From Zygnema cylindricum (lineage: Eukaryota; Streptophyta; Zygnematophyceae; Zygnematales; Zygnemataceae), in NCBI GenBank assembly GCA_037447655.1, contig JBBHKE010001841.1, positions 62,001 to 126,000 of the forward strand: 64,000 nucleotides of DNA, given 5' to 3'. Position 1 is the stretch's first letter. Every line of letters starts with the position of its first letter. A program made the position numbers and the translations under genes. Under the pieces are notes generated by a model. It ran no database searches, was not told the DNA's origin, and saw only the letters and a list, made by a program, of their open reading frames with translations. Below are positions 48,965 through 64,000 of the stretch, piece by piece.

Positions 48965-49012
48965 CAACCGTGAATCATCATTAGCGTTAAACACTAATTA
49001 CGATTCACGGTG
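48965..49012. repeat. Short palindrome with MITE-like ends
   Basis: AACCGTGAATCATCATTAGC and AATTACGATTCACGG are inverse over about 17 bases around GTTAAACACTAAT. This looks like a minimal or internally deleted copy of the hairpin MITE family. Confidence 0.5.
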
Positions 49013-49489
49013 CCAACAATGATTTGAATGAGGATGTGTTGCAATTTAAAGGGCAGGTGACTAGACCTAACCAATCCGCCTTCGGTCAAGCAAATTGATT
49101 AAGGCAACACTAGGGAAATCATTTTTAAATTGACTTTTGGTGCTATGATTTATTCTCTTTTCGCATCACATACAACATATGTAGGATAGGAGTTCTCACA
49201 GTTTACTATCGAAGTTGCGTTTCACAGCTTTTTTTTAACAAGTCACTGTCCATGTATCTTTGTTTCTTCTACACGTGCCACTAGATTTTCTTGAAGCTCA
49301 GAATAAACAAGAGGCAGTAAAGAGCTTTTCCTAATCAAGGAGTTATCCAGAAAGTTACAAGTGCAATTGACTAATTTAACACCTTCTAAGTTTTATCTTG
49401 CACCTAGGACCTCGTGTTGCTTATTACGTTCAGATGGTTTACCATCACACATTCAATAAAGAGCTCATTACAATGCGAATGAACTATAC

Positions 49490-49687
49490 CGCACATCGTT
49501 AGTAGAGTTGATAACACTCATCCAGTCGCGTCTATTCCTGGCCAAAAATCACCAAAGGGTGTTGACAAGTCTTTTCAAGGACGTGCACTACAATCTGCCG
49601 CACGCCCTTGTACTAAATCAGAATTATTAAATCCACTTTCTCATTAACACTAATAAGTCCTTAACACTCATAACAATTGACAGTCTA
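49490..49687. repeat. Full-length copy of the dispersed AT-rich repeat
   Basis: Runs from CCGCACATCGTTAGTAGAGT to CATAACAATTGACAGT and matches 2372-2524 in its right two-thirds. Confidence 0.5.
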
Positions 49688-50643
49688 GATAATGATGATA
49701 TGCTCGGTATTTTGGCAGCATCTGTAGTGTCTCAATAGATTCGCTTTGTTCTCCTGCAATACAAGCCATCAGTTCCACTAACTTTCGAGTGTGTGCAGCT
49801 GTCTTTAGGTGCAAAAACTTTTTATGGCACAAGTGTACCGGCAACTAATTATTAATAATAACAATCCACTAATTTCATCAGCATTTGTAATACTTAAACA
49901 CATTTCCACTATGTTACTCTATTAACACACTATTACTTTATTGTCCAAGCCAACAATCCCGATTTTTCGTGCGTATGTTGCTTTATCTTTATGTGCTCAG
50001 CCCAATAGAGGTTACAGGTTATCAACATAATTGCGCAGATGAGCAGAAGTAGACAAAAAGCCCAGTTAGCAGAAGTAGACAAAAAGCCCAGTTAGCAGAA
50101 GCATACTACCATTAACCAAGTGGAGTGCACCTGTGTTAGAAAGGACCACATGGGTAAACCATCTCATGGGAAAAAAATAAAAGAAAACAGAGAGAATCCC
50201 ATCCGACTGATGTCGTAAAAGGAAACCAATGATGCCATGTTGTCTTATCTTGTCATCTTGTCTTCTTACAGACACAAGAGAGCCTGAAACATACATTTTT
50301 CCTCTTTCTGGTACATTTTCAACCCAAGAAAGACAAATGGGAGGTAGCTTTGTTATGTTTTCGCAAATTAACGTAATCGAGCTTTTTCATCCGAGCCAAT
50401 ACAAAGAATATCGACAGCATGTCACTCATTCCCTGATACTTTATTTACTGAAAACAGTCACATATATCCATCCAATTGTAAAACTTCCCACAATGAGATT
50501 GCGAGCTTGTCAGAGAAAAAAATTTCCACAACATTCCCACAAAGTGACAAATAATACTCCATTACTTCACCAGAAAAACACAATCCACAGGGAAATTCAC
50601 TTTTGGAACGAGCCCAGTGCGGCAAGTGTCACAGACTATCGAT

Positions 50644-56900
<6,257 letters not shown>

Positions 56901-57689
56901 GGCTGCCGAAGAAGACGATGGCCAGAAAAAAGGCCAAAGGTGGAAAGGAGCCTACAATGAGAGAAAATGCTATTTATTCACCTCCTTAATTTGCGGACGC
57001 GATTTTAGCCGTCCGATCGTGAAGCCAACGCCCAAACGATCGAAAATGCTGTTTATTGAAGGCGGCGGCAAGGCATACTTCGTCTCAACTCTCAATGTGT
57101 TCAAAACGTGCGAGTATTTCGTGCGAAATCGGCACATAAAACGAAAATTTCCAAATTTCCTGTACAGTTGCCAGTTGGGTTCCATGTTTCGCCGTTGTGG
57201 AATTTCCGCACGGTATGATGACTTCCTGCGATACAGTATGGGCTGGAAACGATCGTACTTTTTGAATAGTAGGTCTTTTACTCTTTTAAGTGTCAATTGA
57301 AGATTCCAGCGGGCCAGCATACTTCTTGAAGTCAAAACAATACTTTGCAAACTTTAACATATCGAAAGTACGCGTGAGCGAAAATAATTATGTACAAGAA
57401 ATAAGTTGTCTTATTGTGTGATAAGTAAATTTTTTGATATTAAGGATTTGTTTACGCACAGAAAATGAGTATGTATTTACACGTAACTATCATAATAGGA
57501 AGACCGAAGTACTGATTCTGTTTCACCAAAGATTTTGGTGGATGTTGCAGCGCATGACTGCTCTTCCTCTGCATCCATGGTTGAATCGTCTCTTTGTTTG
57601 GTTACTCGATTCTGGATTTAATTGCAAATCTTTTGTTTGTGATTAGTTTTTTGAATGAAAGTATCGAATTCTCGCATCTATCTGTCGCA
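56901..57689. promoter_or_regulatory. Shared divergent promoter region of RPL10-B and TIM21
   Basis: The two start codons lie head to head, 789 bases apart. The RPL10 side carries CGTGCGAGTATTTCGTGCGA, AATTTCCGCACGGTATGA and CGATCGTAC at 57107-57260. These resemble the CGCACGAAA motifs upstream of RPL10-A. No TATA box is obvious at the expected distance. A 133-codon plus-strand open frame through this region is not credited as a gene. Confidence 0.45.
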
Positions 57690-60600
57690 ATGGCACTAGT
57701 TGCTTCAAGGCGTGCAAGTGACAAGGTATATATGTTTTGTTTTTTTTATGCTTTCTTCATATCTGCTGGTCGTTTTCTCATTATACATGTACGTTATATT
57801 TTTTACATTCTATGTGAGCCTGGAAATGAATTTCATCCAATTGGCTGTCTCTATCCATGAAAAAATGCGATTTTTTTTAAGCTTTTTGCAAAATGAAGAA
57901 ATAACTGAAGATTTTTGTCCTCGAGCAGGTACTATGCCTACTAAGAGCCGCACAGGCAGGGAGATATATAAAAGGCCTACTGCAAAATAGTGAATCTTCT
58001 TCACTCTCGTCAAGTGGTAGCTGTAAGCATTCTCATTTCACAAGCAGTTACAACAGTTATTTCTTATGCGCAAATAGGTTTTTCACCCTGCATGTTGAAA
58101 TTCTAATTCTACCTGTTATGAGTGGATGACTTTGAACTTCAATTAATTTAGTGTTTAATTCTTCAGTGACCTATCTTTGTAAGGATAGCTCAAGTTATAT
58201 CTTCTTGTGTCTTATCCGCCCCTATTGCTGAAAATAGAGTTCCAACCTATTTGTTTTTTTATTTTGCCTTTCTTTTTTTTAATGATGTCTGCCACAGCAT
58301 TTGCTGTTTATTTTTAGACGATGGACTTAAACCTCTGTCTTCTGTGCAGTTCAGGCAATTCAGGCCCTTCAGGAGATTGGCAGATGTCAGTCTTCTTCTA
58401 TGTCTACTGTAGCTCCTTTATGTCGACAAAAGCTTGATGCTGTTTCAAGTCGACAGAGAACACAGTTGTTACCTTCATCAGCTCGCTTTATTTCTTCCAC
58501 ACCATGTGTGTCAGCTGAAGCTCGGAAAGATACTAGAGAGGTTAGGACATTATTGACCCTCGAATGACTGAAGTAACAATCTCACACTTTCTTTTCATAA
58601 CTTGCTAGCAGAAAGCCTTGGTAAAAAATTGCAAAATTGCTGCAGTTCAAGCTTTAAGTTATATTTTCTGTAATAATCCGTATCGTTTGAGCTGAACTCA
58701 TTAGAATCCAATTGACGGTGCGGAATTGAGGATTACTCGTGAGGTACTCCATCTTTTTGGTTTTGAGTTTAATGTTGTCTGCTTTCTTTTGTACCCAGAA
58801 CCATCCGATACTTCTGATTATGAAATACATCTAATTTTTCTATCATGATTGACCCTTTCATCCACCTGGAAATGGCGCTTTTTTTGCTGTTTTGGATTTG
58901 ATTTTTGTTTTTCGTAGATATGGTCAACTGCAGCAAAAGTTGAGAAACCTTTGTTGTTGGATAGAACAATTGTGGCAGGCATTTGCATTAAAATGCACTA
59001 TTTTTTAAATAAATCAATCATGTCACGGAGATTATCTCCATGGTAATAGAGAGGCACATGCGAAATATGAACGGCCTCTGTCAATCTTCTAGTACACCAT
59101 GAATCTTTTTTTCGTTTGTAACACTAAATCAATCCCGGATTTTCTTTTGCCCTCTGGCCCCAAATTAATTTAATCATATTTTTTTTTTTCTTGAACTAAT
59201 TTTTTTTTCTTGAACTAATTTTTTTTTCCGTTTCACAATCGTCCACGTTATTCAGACCAGAAAGAGAATTTTTAACACAAAACCAGTCCTTGTATTGATT
59301 GTTTCTCAGTGCTGATAGCAACTCACGTTGTAGTTTAGCTATATTCTATAACTCTGAAGCTCATAGCTGCAACTTTTGTGTGCGTAACTTTCAGAGCAGA
59401 GCCATGGCGCGACAAGATGAAGACCCTTTTGACACTATCACCGACCGCATCCCAGAACGTCCTGTGTCAGTGGCGGAGGCCAGCTCCTACAGCATTGTTA
59501 TTCTCGCAGGGCTTGCTTTAGCCGGAGCAGCAGCATATGCAGTCGTGAGGGAACTTCTGCTGCAACCACAAGAGTGAGTTAGTGGTAGCCAACCTTTAAG
59601 CTCACTTTTCTCCCTGCACACTTGCCGGATTACTGATTCGACAGCTGTGACTGGAAGGTATGATTTTACCTTCTGTTTGGCAGTCTCCAATCAGAAATCG
59701 GACATTTGTGCACGGAGAAAAATTGATTCAGGTGGCGAAAAAAACATTAACGCTAATAGCGATACGTAGTGTAGCTGTTGCGTTGATTTCTGTTCCTTGC
59801 TGGAAAATTAAATGAAAATCAGCATTGGAAAGTAGGCAACATTCTTGTAGCGGAGAATCCATTCAAAATTATGCAATGCAGACCTGAATTTTGTTCTATC
59901 TTTGGGTTCTGTTTTGCAGGTATTTGGTGTTCGGAAAAGCACTTGAACGGGTACAAAATGACAACAGGGTAAGAGTCCTTGACAATGGTTTCTTCAGCCG
60001 CATGCAAGCATGTTGTGTGCCAAATCTCATATTCTTGCATTGCATAACAGACTCTGCCTCGTAATCCTTTTCTCAATGGAGAGATTGTTGGCAACTTTAT
60101 TTATGATTCTTGGCAAGTTATTTATTTGCTGTGAATTAACTTCATAGCTGAAAGTGAAGAGCAATTCTATTGTGTAAATAATTTAACTCCAATTCGTGTT
60201 TTTGTGAGTTTTTGGGTGACGAAAGCCACATTAAAGTAGAATGTGCTCCACTGGAACTTTTAGATTCCTCAATTTTCCTCGATACCATAGTTTACAGTGG
60301 TCATGGTGATACTGTGTTCAAGCTGGATTGAACACTTTCAGCCTTTCACTGTATGAAGCAATTTACGAAGATGGATTGTTTGCGAGGACTGGGTTTAAGG
60401 AAAAATAGGAAAAGAGTGAGAATCCGTGGTAAAGATGATTAAATCATCTAGATGTTATTGTTGTATTGTTGGCCTAATGCTTCCAAAAGTGTGATTTTCC
60501 AGCTAATCGATTTACCTCTTTTGTCTTGACACCTAAGCTATATTCATTAGAGTGTGTTGCAGGTAACAGTACGACTGGGGCAGCCAATCACAGGATATGG

Positions 60601-61327
60601 ACAGGAGAGCCGAAATCGTGCGACACGACAACGTATCAGCAACAAGATATGGCAAGATGAGGATGGAGTTGAGCACATTCAGGTATGCAGCTTAGAGGGT
60701 TTTTTTGATGAGGGTCTTTTTAATAACCTCCGTTGATTTTGCAGGAACAGTTCCATCTTTTGAGGCAATTTGTACACCTGATGTATAGTATTTGTATCTT
60801 AGTTGATGGAGTTGAAGTGATTGCTGTGACTGCAGATTGTATCTGTGAATTTGATTGGAACTGATTGGAAGAGTTTCAGTCACTGGTCTTTGGTTCTCTG
60901 TCATGTATGGGTAATTGCTTGGATGTGATAGTTATCGTAGAGAAAGTACTGTTTTCCTTCCATCCCCTTGTTTCCCATGCAAAAGTTTCAATTCAGGCAA
61001 GGTTGAAGCTTTTATTATATGACATTTAAGAACGGTATCAGATACCTAGAGGGATAATAAATGTGTTGTACCTTATCACTTTTTATTTCTATTTTTATTC
61101 GTGGATATTGCTGACCACCTTCGAGGTTCGTTGCTATTCATGTTTTGTAGGTGCAGTTTTATATAAGAGGCCCTCAAGGTACCGGAATTGTCCGTAGTGA
61201 GATGTTTAAAGACAAGGAAGACCGGGGGAAACTAAAGTTCACATACCTTCTGGTTGACATCACGTCTCCCGTGCAAACGAGGCTTATGTTGGAGTCGTAT
61301 ATGCCATCGGCCAATTTTGGGATTTAG
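57690..61327 (+). CDS. TIM21: TIM21, subunit of the mitochondrial TIM23 inner-membrane translocase
   Basis: Exons: 57690-57725, 58355-58540, 59395-59573, 59920-59968, 60563-60682 and 61151-61327, all in phase, 248 residues. A further in-phase 39-base exon at 58705-58743 is possible (261 residues). The N-terminus is a mitochondrial presequence by composition: [12 protein letters not shown], then Arg/Ser/Gln-rich with [10 protein letters not shown]. Next come [20 protein letters not shown] and one membrane span, [20 protein letters not shown]. The intermembrane-space domain reads [50 protein letters not shown] and LMLESYMPS. These match plant TIM21 closely. The protein links the TOM and TIM23 complexes during presequence import. 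The exact exon 1-2 junction is the least certain part. Confidence 0.88.
59596..59776. mobile_element. Truncated palindromic MITE in TIM21 intron
   Basis: The arms TTTCTCCCTGCACACTTGCC and ACATTTGTGCACGGAGAAAA pair and the right end is GCTAATAGCGATACGTAGTG. The left terminal repeat is missing. It begins only about 20 bases after the donor of the exon ending at 59573. Confidence 0.65.
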
Positions 61328-63167
61328 TTTAGACGTGACTCTGTTTTCTGTTTTTTTACCCCCGTTGGTTTAATGTTCACTTTCTATTCACTTTTTGGTA
61401 GGGAAATCTAAAACTTTCATCTGCAATGATTCTTGTAGTTGAATCTTTGTGGAATTTTATGTTACTCGGTTGTTAGAAATAAAATAATGCCAAAATGGCA
61501 GCATTTGGAATAAGTGTTTCCTTTCATATTGGCTCGATTGTTGTGAATGTTCTGTTTTTCATTTGTATTTTACAGTCATTTGTCAGTGTTAATCTTTTTG
61601 TTGCGAAAGCTTTGTAGATTTGCCGTCATATATTATGATACATTACTGGGCAAGATTGAACAAAACAGAGATCCCGGTGGTGTATACTTGTCTCAATTGT
61701 AGTACTCCTTGGTAGTATTTCAGGTCAAGTACAGCACCGAAATTATCACATGGGAGCAAAGCAATGACAGACTAAATGTGATGTTCGGCTTTTGCCTGTA
61801 AGATGGACGTTTTTTGCCCCACAAATAAATTGCAAGAATAATATAACATGAATGTACTAAATTTAGAAGAAGTATCTCGCTATAACTCAATTAGAAAGCT
61901 CGAGTCTCCGGAGCATTGAGATTAACCAAGCTGCTGTGGACTTAGATCTTAATAAAATGCATTTAAAAATGTACATTTCTGTAGTATTGAGAGCCTAGTT
62001 GGACAAAGTGCTCTCTCGTCTATAAGCAATGTGAATATGGCGCAATCATTCATCTACACCGTTAATTGCTGATCAGTAGCGTAGATTAAGCTGGTCAAGC
62101 TTCATGAAATAGCCTACGTGGGAACTCCTGGTCCACTATTTTTGGATAATAAATAGAGTTTAGCCATTTTCATTTCTGCATCGGTTGATTCTGCAGTCTT
62201 AAATGTTGAACAATGTCATCAAGACTATTTAAGTTCAGCGTGTATACAGAGCTTGGTCCCGTACAGTCTCACCGAAACATCGTAGCACCAGACTACCAGA
62301 GTCGTCACGGCTACACGTCTCCCACAACAGGGCACCGTCAAACGCTACCAAGCCCTAAGAAATAATTAATTTCAGAACTGTTATAGTGTTAGCAACTCTA
62401 TTTCCAGTTTGGATGACGTGGAGTGTTCTGGACCGCCAATCAATCAGTTGCCAAGAAAAAAACAATTAGTATTACCAATGTTCTGTTCAGACTTCAGAGG
62501 GCAAGAAAAACCAGGACCGAATCTGTGTTATTTAACATGATGGACGGCGCTGTCAAAGTGGCGTGACGTGTCGATGGTGGCAGTTTAATACAAAATGGAC
62601 GTGAATTGCCACTTTGTTCATCAAGCATGTTGATTCGCACGTGTGAACCCATCCCTGTTGACAGGTATTGTAACTTTGTAAGACATAACTTTTTCCTCTA
62701 TCCTCTTTTGCAAAGAAGCATCGTTTGGAAATTGTTAACTGGAAGGAATTTTTTACACATGAACGATTGTATTAAAAGAGTTTCTTTTGAACATTTTTTT
62801 TTGGAAAGAAATATATGAGAAGTAAGAGCTCACTTTTTATTCTTTTTTTCAGTTTCAAGTCTGTTATCATAAGCATGTTCGTTTTCTGAATGTGCGTTCC
62901 TCTCCTTAAATCTCTGGAAGGAAATTGACATCTTGTTTTAGAATCATCAGCATTTTTCTTTAAACTACTTCTCTTTGATAAGGATTAAAATCTTTATATC
63001 CACTGTGATCTCAAGATTTGGACATATCATAAATGATTCTTAAGCTCTTTTCGCCTAGGCAACCTAATATTTGTTTCTAAGATCCCTGTTTTTTTTGTAA
63101 CTGTTGCGGCTTTGTTTCTCACTTTATTTTGACAAATTTATTTTGTACTTCTTAGAGCTTTCCAATC
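61328..63167. other. Space between TIM21 and the small membrane ORF
   Basis: AATAAAATAATG at about 61479 could serve in TIM21 polyadenylation. No repeats or family motifs stand out. An upstream exon of the next ORF may lie near 62600-62665, where MLIRTCEPIPVDR ends at a GTATTG donor-like site, but the joint cannot be confirmed. Confidence 0.4.
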
Positions 63168-63317
63168 ATGAACTCTCACATTGCTTTTGCTGCTGGAGCT
63201 TTGGCTATGTACGGATTTGTACGGGCCATTGAACACCATCGTGGATTTCTTTGCATTGGTGCAGCTGTAGTTCTTCTTTTCAGTGTCGATACATGGCTAA
63301 CTAAACAAGATAAATGA
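63168..63317 (+). CDS. Small hydrophobic protein, unknown
   Basis: A TTCTTAG acceptor-like site lies 14 bases before an ATG that opens 49 codons: MNSHIAFAAGALAMYGFVRA, IEHHRGFLCIGAAVVLLFSV, DTWLTKQDK. Two short hydrophobic segments are separated by a basic EHHR loop, as in small two-span membrane proteins. The upstream frame stays open to the acceptor (SFPI), so this could be the last exon of a longer gene. I do not recognise the family. Confidence 0.45.
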   Translation: MNSHIAFAAGALAMYGFVRAIEHHRGFLCIGAAVVLLFSVDTWLTKQDK

Positions 63318-64000
63318 AGAGGCTAATAAAAGTCTAATGAAATGCTCTAATGGCTATAGTTAGGTTCCTAATTGGTTTAACATTCTGAAGGGTTAGAGTT
63401 CAGACTTGTAGGCTTAACTTTATGGTGAAATAAAGACGCCAGATATTGCTGATGAGAAGATCAATAATGTGAGTTTGTACGAGTTTATAAACATTTCCAG
63501 CGAAAATTGGGATAGTTTGGAACAAATTAGTAATAGTTGGAGATTAGTTAGCCGGAAGTTTTTAGCATTCACTTTTCCCCGTTTGTCCTCACTGTAATTT
63601 TGAATAAACTAGATGTTCTTTTTTTTATCTTCTGTTACATGTGTTTGCTATTTGTTTCTCACTAACATTTTTCTTTATCAAGTCTGCTGTAATGATTTTC
63701 TTTTACATGCACGCAATTTGCTGTTCTGGCAGTTGGTTTATAGTTAATGTGTGTGGAAAAGATAAAATTATATTTAAATAGTACATTGGTTACCGCGCAT
63801 TTACATTGTTTTTGTATACGAGAATATTTGGAAGGAAACCGGTGGAAATTAAATCGATGGTGCAAGCTATTTCAATAGAGATTATTTTAACATGATTTTC
63901 TTGTTATTTGATATGTGTTGACACAATTATGTAAAGTATATGAATGTTTAAGTCTGATTTGATTACGTACCATACATATTGACCTTATATTCAAGAGCTT
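63318..64000. other. Right edge, no gene seen
   Basis: AT-rich sequence following the small ORF. AATAAA-like signals occur near 63430 and 63600. No exon or repeat is supported. Confidence 0.4.

Larger units (their letters stand above)
46386..50500. other. Intergenic region built largely of short repeats
   Basis: No gene is supported. It holds a GC-rich GGCCGCGCGGCGCGGCGCGT block near 46600, the GC-rich repeat at 47183-47503, two inverted-repeat elements at 48057-48958 and an AT-rich repeat at 49490-49687. A short duplication of AAAAAGCCCAGTTAGCAGAA is at 50055-50100. The 181-codon open frame at 46781-47326 runs into the repeat block and has no motif. Confidence 0.5.

Overview
The window looks like nuclear DNA from a green-lineage eukaryote, most likely an alga and possibly a streptophyte alga. 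This rests on AT-rich sequence, small exons in long introns with GT-AG borders, a plant-type ribosomal protein L10, a fused betaine-lipid synthase of the algal/bryophyte type, a microbial-type rhodopsin, and a decayed fragment resembling plant LINE ORF1 (DUF4283). The species is inferred; no rRNA, organelle or prokaryotic operon signal is visible. All gene models were built by hand from splice sites, reading phase and known family motifs.

Layout, left to right. (1) 0.6-6.5 kb, minus: start of a gene with a peptidoglycan-binding-like repeat domain, and a possible further exon near the left edge. (2) 11.6-18.1 kb, plus: RPL10 copy A, seven exons, broken by one extra base in exon 5. (3) 20.8-29.8 kb, minus: a 16-exon betaine lipid synthase (BTA1 type), about 702 residues. 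(4) 30-34.7 kb: intergenic, with palindromic MITEs, a 1.3-kb CT-rich satellite and a LINE-like remnant. (5) 34.8-36.6 kb, minus: a four-exon type-1 rhodopsin of about 242 residues with all proton-pump residues. (6) 38.9-39.3 kb, minus: an unrecognised open frame. (7) 40.2-45.8 kb, minus: a six-exon CCCH zinc-finger protein with RS and Tyr/Gly/Ala-rich regions. (8) 46-50 kb: a cluster of short mobile elements. (9) 50.6-56.9 kb, minus: RPL10 copy B, intact, with the same exon lengths as copy A and facing it. (10) 57.7-61.3 kb, plus: TIM21, head-to-head with RPL10-B. (11) 63.2 kb, plus: a small membrane protein ORF.

The genes are not one pathway. RPL10 and the CCCH/RS protein belong to translation and RNA metabolism, TIM21 to mitochondrial import, BTA1 to membrane-lipid synthesis, and the rhodopsin to light-driven ion transport.

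The most unusual signal is structural. Introns of at least three unrelated genes (both RPL10 copies, the CCCH gene and BTA1) contain local tandem duplications that start at, or include, exon-intron junctions. The result is arrays of degenerate donor or acceptor sites and pseudo-exon pieces. In RPL10 part of this is shared by the two inverted copies, so it predates the gene duplication.
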